From the NCBI GenBank assembly GCA_037178975.1, contig JASJZH010000003.1, forward strand, positions 5,146,001 to 5,210,000: a DNA stretch of 64,000 nucleotides, read 5' to 3'. The DNA is from Oscheius tipulae (Eukaryota; Nematoda; Chromadorea; Rhabditida; Rhabditidae). This document shows, in pieces, positions 11,261 through 22,612 of this stretch. Position 1 is the first letter of the stretch; every line of letters begins with the position of its first letter. Both the position numbers and the translations under genes were made by a program. Below the pieces are notes generated by a model. The model did no database searches. It had not been told where the DNA came from and worked only from the letters and a program-made list of their open reading frames with translations.

Positions 11261-11790
11261 TCACAGAATCTGAAGAGGTTCCGAACCACAGTTCAGTAGA
11301 ACGTAGGCGATTTCTCGACTCATCGACTTGGCTCCCTGGACAAAGTTCTTTACCTGTTCACACTCTTCTTCGGTTCTGAGTAAATGTTTGAATGAGTACC
11401 AGAAAGACAAACCTGTATTCGATTGCAAACTTTCCCCTCTCGTTCATTATCCTCTCTTCAATCTCGGAGTAGTCAATAAAAAAAACCCTCTTTCTCTTGG
11501 AAATCGTTCAGCTAAAAAACAAACTTATGGAGAACAAAAGGAAGTTCACAATCTTTCTGACCGTCTCACGGTGTTTTTCCGTCGTCTTCTTATCGTACTT
11601 CTTGTTGGTGACCAGAGTTACGGTGACTTCTTCCACAGAACGACGTTTCCGACTTACAATGCCAGTAGTCGTTTCTAGATTGTAATCCACAGTGTTCACA
11701 GAAGAACATGCCTGGAAGATATTGACTGGACGAAGAAGTCTTTACCAAGATGTCGGAGACGAGAAATGAGAGGAGGAGAGCCACTTGCAT
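11261..11790 (-). CDS. small secreted precursor, copy 2
   Basis: Complete paralogue of the gene at the left edge. Exon 1 is just a signal peptide (MQVALLLSFLVSDIL), then a 34-nt intron, then ACSS, a linker, a SRKRRSVEE dibasic site, VTVTLVTN, and after one more intron ERGKFAIEYR, an intron at the same place as in copy 1, and a last exon ending VLLNCGSEPLQIL before TGA at 11261-11263. The intron near 11480-11540 is ambiguous; splicing KI to RKRVFFIDY (54 nt) keeps the frame open. Copy 1 has no intron after the signal peptide, so one was gained or lost. Function unknown; a secreted, proteolytically processed protein is inferred. Confidence 0.72.
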
Positions 11791-14700
11791 TGTGCATAGA
11801 GACTGACTGCTTTTCTGTCTTTTATAGTTCTCCGGCTATCCAATATGCTTCTGACCAGAGGCTATCATGAGGCCATTCCGAGAGTGCCGCGCAAACAGTG
11901 AGTCTAATCGTACAGACATTTTTTGAACGGCGCGTGTGAAGGTGTTCTTGAACAGAATAAAGTGGAAATGTTTACACTTGTAATCTTAAATATCCACAAA
12001 ACGACTACACTAACCTGGATAATAGACCTTGTCTATATCTTGTCTTTTTCATTTTTTCGTTCAATAGTTTGTTTAATAGCCTAATCTCACACCTTCTGTT
12101 GTACAAGCAGCAAAAGAAAGCTAGTCTCAAAGTGACATCTCTCGAAAAGAAGTGTTATAACACGTGCTGTCGGACAGTAGGTGACCGCTCGTCATCCTCT
12201 GTCTGGCGGCTGGTTGTCGGTCTCCTTTGTAATGCTAATCTCGACATGAAGCAGTCTCCCAGTAATAGATTGCCCTCCACTTCGCGACCACATTATCCTC
12301 CTTCGTCTTTCCAATTCGAGCTCCCTCCGGAATAACTCATTCTTCATAGTTTGCCCCCTATCGCATGCCGTTTTGTCATTTTGTCGTCTTGTCTGTTTGC
12401 ACATTCTTTTTTTTTTCGAAGAGCCTCATTCGATTAGCGATTATCATGAGAGAGGTTATTAGCAGACTCCCACGAAATTGGCCGATAGTTTTTAATGAAA
12501 CACTCTTGAAAGTATCGAAACGAAAAATGGTTTTTGTGAGAAAGAGTGATCACTTTCGCTCCTCCTTCTCTCTCTCGTACCACATGTCGTAATAATCAAT
12601 GATCGTCTTCTTTGTGATACCGTACTTTCACTTGAATCTGCTTCGAATGTTGCGACGCGTCTACGGCCATCTGTCAGGCGCACGCGCTTCCGACAGTCTA
12701 ACTAATCGAACTCATCTGTCAGTTCTGGGTTACTGTATCTTTTTCCTCCTGTCCCATCCGATTCTTCGTACTCTTCTCACAAAAGTGAACGAAAAGAAGA
12801 AAGCGGTGACATCAGTTGATCAGATACGGCCTTCACTTTTTCGCAGAAAACTACGGTAGTCGGGAAATAGTGCTGTCAGAAGGAAATGGAGTAGCCATTG
12901 TCGTGAGAAATGAGTCGGGAAATTGAACGCGACGCACGTGCCAGAGGGTAATTGGAAAGTACCGTAACGAAAGTCTGCCGATTTTTGGGTATGTTGATAG
13001 GGCTAACTCACATTCCAATCTTCCTCTCACATACAATACTCCGTGTTTTCACGATTATTCCAAAGAGCTCTCTCAAACAAAGTTTACTGTGTATTAGTTG
13101 AAATGTGGAGAGAAAATCTCTGGAGATCTCATAAGCATAAGGCCTCTTGTGTATGGACTAGTCGTAGAAATGCTTTCCCTATAATCGCAGTCGACTTGCC
13201 ACAGGAATCAGTCGCACCAAAGCTTATCAATCTTCCACTTTTTACTGAAGACATAGAGAACCTTTACCATCAGTGTTCAACGGGTTGAGCGAAAAAGTTG
13301 AAAAGGAGTTCAGTCAATCGATGAAGAGGCAGAGCCTTTGGCGGGGCGGGGCTCTGTCGAAGAGGGAGGTTAGCCCCGTCCCAGAACAATTATCACCAAT
13401 CTGTCAATCCTCTCATTCGGTTAACTGATAGCATCTCGTCAATCTGTTTTCCTAACACTACAAACATGGGTTATTTTAGCATTGGCCAGCAGTTCCTTTT
13501 CGACCATAATTTCTTTGGTTTTGACATAGCCACGCACTACCTATTACTTCTTAGAGAATCAAACCAAAACATCTTTCTTTACGAAAACGCAGTGGTGTCC
13601 GTCCGTCTATCTATTGTTCTGTCCGTCTTCTATCATGGTGTCCACACAATTTCATGTCAGCATAAACGTCAAAATACCCAAAAAGGCGGACAAGTCATTA
13701 AACATCAAGTGACAAGGGGATAAGCTGATTGTGGAGGAAACTACTACTAGGGAAGCGGCGAAGACGGACTGCGAAGCTGTCGTTGGCAGGTGGTAAGATA
13801 CAAAAGAAAAAGTAGGTGTTAGGATAATAATAGTGTCCCGCTAATTCGTTAATGACGTTTAAGGTGTCATTACCGTAGTCACGACGCACGCCGATTGGAC
13901 AATGATAGTCTGGCGCATGCGCACCCATTAGGTTGACCACCTAGGAAAGCATCGATCAGTTTAAAATACGTGCTCATGTCGAATACAGACGGTCAACCAC
14001 CAAGTTTCTTCAGCCTATGAAGTAAAAACCCAAATCTAATTGTCGCTCAGACATATCTACTAACTTAGAACACTTTATGTGAGGATTTATAACAGTCACT
14101 TTACTCCAAACTGTTTCCCTTATAACTTGTATCTTTCTCTGGATTGAAATTGATTTGGCTATTCAATTATGAAACTTATACTTTCGGTCATCAACCTGTA
14201 TACCTCCTTGTCTAGTCCAAGAGCGATCAAAAACTTCCAGCATCATACCTTCTGTTATTTTTCGCAACAGTCCACCTGTTTTCTATCATCCCGGGTCATC
14301 TCATCTATCCAAGTCGCCACTTTTTCTCAAAGTAGCAGGTAGCCGCTCAGCAGACACGCGAAACAGACCGCATTCTCGACTGTAGCGACAGAATTATGTT
14401 GTAATAATTCGAGAAGAAAAATGGCGACAACAGAACCGGGACCATGTTTGATCTCCAGGGTTATTTACTAGAAAAAAAACTCCTCCAGAAATCCATGGTT
14501 TGACGCCACGTGTGCTCGTGCTGGCCAGCCATCAATTACATCTCTGCATCTGAAATGTGGAGCCAATCGAATCCACATCCTGTACGTGTCCTTCTCAGCT
14601 CTTCAGGCGCTAGATCTTTTCTCTTGCCATGATTTTAGGACAAGCTTGATAATAGTCCTACCTTCAAAACCATTGCGATCACTTAGGTATCTAGTCTCAA

Positions 14701-16820
14701 GGAGTTTCTTTTGTCCTGTGAAATGTTTAAAGGAGCGGGAAAGTTTTATGCGCAAACAACAAAACTACCATGAAACTAAAGACCTGATTGTGAGTGGAGC
14801 AACTGCAAGAAACTATAACAGTGGACAGTATAGTCAGAATCCTCCTAAAGCAAGGTCAAAACTGGATAGTTCTAGAGTCGAGTTTCTCTGATTTCTTTTG
14901 AGCTTCTCTGTTTCAAATGTCATCTTATAGCTGGGGACACTTCTGTACTGACCTCTTCTGTCTTACCCTCTATAGAAAAGCACGACAGTGTAGACAGACA
15001 TTCATGTCAGGAACCTGAATTAGAGAAGCATCGCGACATCTGTAAAGGGCCGTGTTTGTTATTCCAGCCTGTCATGTTCCATCCCTCTTCTCCTGGCTGT
15101 GACGTCGTAAACTTTAATAATATTACGACGTGAGGACCAGTCATAAATTTCGCATTCAGACCGCCACCTCTAGACAGCTGTTCGTTTCAGATAAAGTTGC
15201 TCAAAAAAATCATGGTTTCTTTTTTGAGGACCTGGTTCTTTTGTACCTCCCGCCAAATCCTCCTCCGTTGACAGATCCCATCAGCATTATCAGATAGACG
15301 GACGGTCAGCCGGAGTCGTAAATCACGCAATCGCAACAATCGACTCTCATAATGTTTCTCTTCTTATCTACTAATTAGGCTAGAGGTAGCTAGTGAACGA
15401 AATGACTTTTGCAGATGTTTCCGCTTAGTGTGTTTCGGTCTTCTACTCAAAACTGTTCACAATTTGTTACCAGTAGTGTACATCAACAGTTCACTGCTTT
15501 GCTATGTAGCCTATTCTACCGCTTGCAATTTTGTACCATCTGAGTAGTTTGTAGACAACTTATAAAAACTTTTGGTGTAGAAGCTTTAAAGTTAGAAATT
15601 GACGATGCGAGTACGCAAGTTCAGTCTTACAATAGTCAGTTCCAGATGAACTGTATCCCAAGACACATTATCCGATCGCATATAAGGACAGAGCTAGACC
15701 TGTCCTTATATGCGTCAGAATGAAATCCAGGCTGTTTGGCATGAAATTTACCAGGAACCTTCTGCTTCTCTTTTTACTCGCCTTCTTTGGTCGACGGTTT
15801 TTTATGAGCACTCTGTACCTTCCATTAATGCCGTTTTCGAGCTCGCATGGTCTTTTAATATCCATGTAGTCAGAAGTCTATCTCTTTTCACCACAGAGTT
15901 ATTTGAAGATTGGTTCATTTTATCATGTATCTTCTGTACCGCTTGAAACCACAGCATCTTCTTCCTCCTACTGCAACCACAGATACTCGATCTATTTCAA
16001 AAATGTATGCTCAAAAGTTGGAGGATACGGTAGATTCCGGGAGGAGCGTGGCGGCAGTGCGAGTATGACGTGTGATGGATGGCTCCTCTCTCGGCGAGAT
16101 TCGGAATCTGGCCGACAATTGATAGGCCGGCTGGCGGCTGCCTTTCATCTACCGCCAGCCAGCACTCAGGCAGCAACTTTGTTCCTCTCAATTCGCTCTA
16201 CAGATCCTCCGTTCCGAGAGGAGTCATTCAATGATTTGAACTGTCCCCATTGAACGTCTTCAAGGCTTCCGAAACAGCCCGCCCCTCGGCCAATGAGCGC
16301 CCGAGGTGGCGCTGTCCGCAACTCCGCCCATCGCTTAATGAGTGGCCATTTGTTAGCCTGCCGATCGGCTCTGACGTCACAATTTTTCGGCAATTTCGAC
16401 TAATGAGTTATTCAGGATCATCTAATCCGTCTGAGAACAAGACGCTTTTTTGAACTATCCGTTTTAGGCCAACTGAACGGTTTTCGAGTTTCTTGACTCA
16501 TTCTGTATGGATCCTTCTCAAGCAAGTACTTACAGTTCCTAGCTCTTGATCACTCTGAACTCTTCCTATAGTTAGTATTCCTCCATTCACAAGCTTTATT
16601 TATGAGTCATTTTGTACTACTCTGGACTGAAATGTTTTTTTTTTATCCTTTAGCAAGAATCGTGAAGTCTTGTAAAATTGCTCTTTAAGAAATTCAGCTG
16701 ATGTTGTTTATTTCATTTCCATTGTACTATTGGCCAATCTCCAATCTCTAAGTCCCTTCACCTGCTTACAGTCCGTTCCTTTCAATCCAGCATTTGTCAA
16801 ATTTTATTTAACTGTCTTTC
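11791..16820. promoter_or_regulatory. 5 kb non-coding region upstream of lin-39
   Basis: No coding region is supported. Small ORFs overlap in several frames and none has a family signature. Structure I can see: ACGTCGTAA at 15102-15110 with its complement at 15123-15131; a perfect 15-bp hairpin at 15677-15714; GGCTGGCGG/CCGCCAGCC at 16129-16160; GTCATAAAT at 15140-15148; and a perfect CRE palindrome TGACGTCA at 16372-16379. Such a long gene-free stretch next to a Hox gene, in an otherwise compact genome, is most simply cis-regulatory DNA. That is inference. Confidence 0.5.
15677..15714. repeat. perfect 15-bp hairpin
   Basis: CGCATATAAGGACAG at 15677-15691 and its exact reverse complement at 15700-15714 flank an 8-nt loop. 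The stem stops there, which is short for a microRNA precursor. Confidence 0.7.
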
Positions 16821-16838
16821 AGAAGTCCTCCCTCGTTG

Positions 16839-19800
16839 ATGACTTCTCCTACTGACTTTGTCGGCACAGCAGCCACTGCTCTGCCTCAGTTTTACTATGG
16901 GACAGCACAACAGAATGCTGCGCAGTACTTTCCAGGTACCGCGGCGGCCCAGTTCAGTGCCGTGTCGACGGCCTCCGGCAATAGCAACGATGTGAGTTCG
17001 GGTGGTCCTCTTTTATCGCAACAATCTGTAAGCAGATGCCCCTCAGCTCTCCTGTACGTAGTTGATAAATGAGCGCGCGTCGGCCAGATTTACGAGCGCC
17101 GCTCTCGCGACTCCTCCCGAACCAAGCGCCCTTCCCGTTCCCACAGCGATTTTCTCCTCTTTCCAGCATATTTTTCATCATTTCCTTTGTTTCTTTTCCA
17201 TCTGAAAGCTTTTCAGCATGTTCGCAAAGTCTCCGACATTACAGTAATACTTGTCTCCGATAGTTACGGCCTTTGAACAGAATACGCGCCCAAATTCTTC
17301 GAATCTCAGTTCTGTTCTTTGGAAGGCGAAACGATTTACTACATCATTTTTACGTCTAGTTTCAACTTTACTAATTGATCAAATCTCATAGAAAGTCTTT
17401 CAATGTTAGAACCCTGGTTGTTCTGAGTGTCCCCCTCGGTGTAAATTTGCGTCGACGAACATTATAAAAGTAAGAGAAAAAGTTGATTTTGAACACGGGA
17501 GAGAAATGACTAATCACTGTAATTTGTCTCTCCTGACCACAGATTTTTCACTCGTCGGATGCGGGACACAAAAAGTGACTTGGCTTGTTTCTTGATGTCT
17601 ACTGCACAATCAAAACTATCTATTTCCAGTCGATCTGCTATGGCCAACCCTCAGAATGGAAAGAAGACAAGGATGACAAGAAGGACGACAGTGACAAAGA
17701 GACCGTTTCTGGAGCAGCCGTCTATCCCTGGATGACGCGAGTTCATTCCAATTCCAGTGAGTTTTCTTTGGAAAACCCGTCAGCCTTTCTATCGACTAGT
17801 CTATTTATCACCATCTCACCCTTCCTGCAAAACAATCAATCCTCCCTCTCTCCTCGGTTCCCTCTTGTTCAGCTCAGGTGGCCTATTGTTTAAAGATAAG
17901 GGAAGATGGTTTACAGTAGGACTCTTGAAAAGCAGACAGCAGTGAGAGGAAGATGCTATCGCAACGGAATCGAGCGACGCCGAGAGACAGCACACATGAG
18001 ACATGTTTTAAAATTATGGGGGTAGGAGAAATTCAACAGAACAGAATAAAAGGAAGTCTTTTTGGATTGACAACTAACATGTAAAAGAACCAATACGGTT
18101 TCCAATTCCGCTGGCTTTCAAAACTATTATCCTCTGTCTACTCGGAACCATTTAGAAAGCTTCTATAGCTTGGATCACTCAACATTTCTTTTTTTTGGCA
18201 ATTGCTTTGAACTTATTTCACTTCAAGTAGTAGATTCTCTGAGTCCAGTCGCACCCAAATTTACCAGGATTTCCTTCCTCTACCGTAGTCTTTCGTGTCG
18301 AGCCCCAATCAGTAAGGCCTCTCGGCTCTAATAGTCGTTTTATGTGCGTGTTGACTGCTTTCCCAATTGGTGTGTCTCTACCAATCCAAGAAAAAAAGTT
18401 CTGCGCCGGTTAGATCAAAGAGACAGAAGATACGGTGGGAGTGGGTCAGTTGCTCCACGAGACTCGGCTGTCACAATACCTCCACAAGTTGTAACAGAGC
18501 CCGAAAAGACGGCTCTTTGAAGCACTGATTGCTGCTGATTGAGCACCGCCAACAAATCGGTCGCGATGATGAATAGGCCAAACACTGACTGAGACTTTCC
18601 TCCATTTTCCCATGGCCAGATCGTCTGAATTTCTAATTGACCCCTGTCTTCGATCGCATCCATCACCGCATCTTTCAAAAGGGCGTCCGGAATTCTTGAA
18701 CACATACCGTATCTTCGTGTATTTTCCTCGTTTTCAACACAAAAATGACCAAGTATGCATTCGCTGTCAGTTTTCCCGTCAAAAGACAAATGTGACAAAG
18801 GTCCTAATGCAAAAGCAATTTGGACGACAATGACAGATTTGCTGTGTTTTGACCAGGTGTTCGGATCGAGGCAAGCCCATTTTCGACAGGTATGTCTCTG
18901 ATGGATGTCGCCGCGGGAGAGCATGTTGTGGCGAGCGACTGAAACTGTGCCCGAGTCTCTGACAAAGGCAGATGGTGAAGAGAGGAGACATGCATGGGAA
19001 TGCGGTCTCATTGCGGTGCAAAATGAATAAGAATGGTCTTTATGTAACTGTTAGTCTCGTTTTTTAGCGTTTTCCATACATGGTAGAATATATTCTCGGC
19101 TATTTAAGATGTTATTTATTACCTGGAAAATGTATTGTTAAGTTGACCAGAGAAAGTTAGACTCATGAGCAAAAGACATCCAATTAACAAGAGCACAATA
19201 AGCTGGGTTCGTGAACAGTCGACAGTTTATAGATGATTCTCAGTGAACTCGTTCTTCTAAATCGGTTTCGCGAGTTTTGGTCACAACTTATGCTGAAAAT
19301 GGTTTCCAATCAATAAGCTTTTGATCTGCGCAATTCACTGTTTAGTCTGGGAACATCACTGGACCCTGTGCTGCCCCTATAGCCCTTCCTTTTCCGCTTG
19401 AGGGGCTTCGAGCAGCTGCCAGTTGCGATATTTATTGTCAAAAGAGTCATAAATCGACCGACAAGCGACTTTTGGGCAGTCATAAATTGTCCTAGAGATT
19501 TACTGCCGGCTGCAGGTTCCCTCCTCGAGTAGTCGAGAGTCGAGTAAGACAGAATACGGTACTTTCAGCAGGTCCTCGAGGAGAGAAACGGCAACGAACA
19601 GCCTATACCCGAGTACAAGTCTTGGAACTTGAAAAGGTACTTTGACTATCGAAACTGTTTACAATAAACTGTTCAGGAATTCCATTTTAATAAGTACTTG
19701 ACCAGAAAACGAAGACTCGAAATCGCGCATGCCCTGACTCTCACCGAACGACAAGTAAAAATTTGGTTTCAGAACAGGTATCTTGTTGGAGGTGTCCCTT

Positions 19801-20445
19801 TTAAACGTGTACTTTTCAGGCGGATGAAGCACAAAAAAGAAAATAAGGTGAGTCCCAGATGTTACGATTCCTTTATTCTAAATCGATGTCATTTTTCATG
19901 ACGGGCTGTTAGATTGGGCGCACCAGGTGAATGATGTCTCTTTCGAGTTCACCCAGATGGGACACATGTGGCCGTTTGTTGCCAATCTTACCAGGGATTC
20001 GAAACGTAGACTCTTAGTTCAGTTTGTAGAGCATGCCTGCTTTCAGCCTTTAATTTTTCAAAAGAGCTGCTTGTAGGAACGTTTGAGTCTTTACTGGACA
20101 TTTACATGACAGTACATTTTTAATAGAAGAAGAGACTCAAAAAAAAGATTTTCCCGGGAAGTATCTAGTAGAACTGAGGTAGAGTATTTTCGTAACCAAG
20201 GAAGAAATCTGACGGTATGTAACAGAGCTTATTGTTCGAAAGATAGATCTCAAAAGTACCCTATCTTTCCCCGAAGGATTCCCAGCCTATGGGAATGCTG
20301 TATGGTTCTGCATCAAGACTAATCTCGCATTTAGGACTTTCAGGACAAGCCGATCACGACGCAGATGATGCCCTTCCCAGCCGGTTCACTGCCCTTCGCC
20401 AACTTTGGTTTCCCTCGTAATTTCCTCCTCTCCAATCAGTTCTAG
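16839..20445 (+). CDS. lin-39: Hox protein, lin-39 orthologue
   Basis: Six exons give 204 residues with all phases consistent: 16839-17027, 17630-17756, 19569-19636, 19677-19777, 19820-19847 and 20344-20445. Exon 2 ends with the hexapeptide [10 protein letters not shown], which binds PBC cofactors. The homeodomain spans exons 3-5 ([19 protein letters not shown]...; recognition helix [18 protein letters not shown]) with histidine at position 56, as in nematode LIN-39, where most insects have tryptophan. The tail (DKP, MMPF, LPF, F-F-P, SNQF) matches the conserved LIN-39 C-terminus. LIN-39 (Scr/Dfd class) patterns mid-body fates. An acceptor CTTTCAG ends at 16822, 16 nt before the ATG. Intron 2 (1.8 kb) is exceptionally long here. 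Confidence 0.95.
19446..19487. promoter_or_regulatory. paired GTCATAAAT motifs in lin-39 intron 2
   Basis: GTCATAAAT occurs at 19446-19454 and 19479-19487, close to the acceptor of the homeobox exon, with a nearby TATTTATTG at about 19423. A third copy is at 15140-15148 upstream. GTCATAAA resembles caudal/posterior-Hox binding sites, so auto- or cross-regulation by Hox/PAL-1 factors is possible. Confidence 0.35.
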
Positions 20446-22612
20446 CCTATTCGTTCTTCTCTTTCGCTCTATCATTCCATTATCTAAGCTTTATTCCCCT
20501 CTCTTTAGTTCCCTATTATCAACAGGTTTATTCCAGTTTTTCTCTTTTTTGCTCGACACAAGGTGAATTCACAAGGTGACACAAGGTAGCCGCATAAACA
20601 GACAAGGTATATTGTGTTCGTGATTTTCTGAGAACAACATAGACTTTTCTCTCCCCACTCTCACATATTTCCTCTTGTGATGGTAACTATTTCCTCTTCC
20701 CAACTCTCTTTTTTGTAAAGACAAAATGCAATGTATATTGTAACGGTGATCAAGAAGATAAACTTTGCAGATTGGTCTTATTTACAGATGATTTATGATT
20801 CTTCATATTGTCCGAAGGAACACGAGTGTTTTTGGCTCTCGTTCGGCGTCTGAAAACTTTGACATTGGAGCACTTTCGAAGCCTTGACGATGATCTCTGG
20901 ACTAGTAGAACTGTTTGCCGCCGTTCACTACAGACACTTCCCATTTCAATCATTCGGAATGTTTCCTTTGAGACTGACGATGAGAGACTGGCACATTATC
21001 TCACTAAATTTTCTTTCTTAAACAGGGTTTGTAGCGCATAATCTATTGAATGAGGCGTATAATAGGCGGTAGGCAATGACTTCTTCAGGACAACACAACT
21101 TCTGGGCAATATAATTGGATCGCTTTTGTTTCGTGGTGACGCACGAACGGACAGTTGCACTTTAGTAGTAGAGAGATGAGCAGAGAACTGCAGAAATTAG
21201 GGCCATGAATCGTAGATTTATAGTAAGAAGTCTGATCTAGTTATTCTCAATTTACCGCGGAAGAGCTGAAAGAAAAGGCTGAAAGAAATCTTTGCAAAGT
21301 CATGAGCAATCCGAAGGTTTGACGAAGTGATGTTGTTTTTGAATTTGTACAAGATACTTTCTCTTTTGAAATCTTAAAGTAAACCAACCCTCCCTTATTC
21401 TTGACTTAGTATTGACAACAGGCGGCTTCACCGCTTCTCGAATAGCCTAAGTTCTCAAGTTTTCCCAAAAGCTGACTTGTTAACTTAATTCTTGACATGC
21501 AATGGCTTGCCAGCTTTTTCTCGTGGCGACGCACGGACGGACGGACACAATTGCACTTTAGTAGTATCTCAAAATAAATTGAAAAACTCGAGAAAACGAG
21601 TAGACTCCGCCCGAAGTCTGCCATTGGAAAGCTGTGCACTACGGTAGCTGAGCACCTGCTGCCCGCCGTGGCTATTAATCTGGAACTGGAAGAAAAGGTT
21701 TCCGCCTTTTGGATCGGTGACAACTGGGTCAACAGAGGGCACAAACGATTGACATGACTAATATGTAGGGTCGAGAACTTTTGCTGTAGGAGGAGAACTA
21801 ACAACCTCTCGACAAGGGTGACAGCTGAGAGAGCGTACCATATGCTGATTTATTCGGAACATTTGTCTACACGCAACAATTTATGGCTGTCCAATGCCGA
21901 CAATTCATAAGAGCTGTCCAGGAGAGAGGCAATTTCCAGTTCCAGTCAGGAACATACTTAAAGAAGTCATTTCTACAGTACCCCAAGGAACTCTGCCTAG
22001 CCGATGGTGAAAAGACTTTGTACTAGCTTTGGGAAAATAGGTACTAGGATGGTAACAACAGTTAACACAGGATATCTCACCTCTGTATCTACGTTTCAGT
22101 TCGATACTAACAAGCTTCTTTGACTACTCATTTTGTTGTCTGTTTGCAACCCCAGCCCCTTGAAAGACCCCCAATCTTCGGAGACAATCTGCAAGCTGGT
22201 CGAAATTTACAGCCATTCGCAAGTCGTCGGCTAATTTACGAGGCGTTAGTGAGCAAGATTGAAAGCGGTGAAGTGGATATGATACCCTCGAGAGTATCTT
22301 TAGGGATAATTTCATTCTGAAAGCGTGGAAAAAAGGCTACAGTAGTCTGGACTCTGCTCAAAAGAGGTTTTTTTTGTCTTCGGAGACTTCTCTCCTCCTC
22401 TCTTTCTCCAAAAGTTCAACGGAGAGTCTTGTGCTCGAAGCAAATACATAAATCTCGGTGCGGCTGCTACGTGTCAGGATTGGCCGTCTTCGGGCTCCGC
22501 TGGCGAAATATACACGTCGTAAACGTTAATCGCTATGGGCCATCGGTCGGGATCGGTCACTCTGATTTGTGACCCTTCTGTCATAAAACAACTATCAATT
22601 TGAGATGTTATA
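20446..22612. other. unresolved region between lin-39 and the kinase cluster
   Basis: Two stretches look weakly coding on the plus strand: 20808-21041 (Leu-rich, with RRLKTLTLEHFRSLDDDLW, LRR-like) and 22120-22320 (LERPPIFGDNLQAG...). I could not join them into a gene with convincing splice sites, and no domain is certain. A direct repeat is at 21131-21170 and 21521-21566. A hairpin AAAGATAG/CTATCTTT is near 20239-20269. The lin-39 3' UTR should lie at the left end. Confidence 0.3.
21131..21566 (+). repeat. pair of dispersed direct repeats
   Basis: TCGTGGTGACGCACGAACGG... at 21131-21170 and TCGTGGCGACGCACGGACGG... at 21521-21566 share almost 40 nt, both ending TTGCACTTTAGTAGTA. The second has an extra GGACGGACA block. 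This looks like two copies of a dispersed element or a degenerate transposon end. Confidence 0.55.

Noticed and set aside
20175-20182. TGAGGTAG, the let-7 seed
   Set aside because: The following bases do not match a let-7 family member and no hairpin arm is present.
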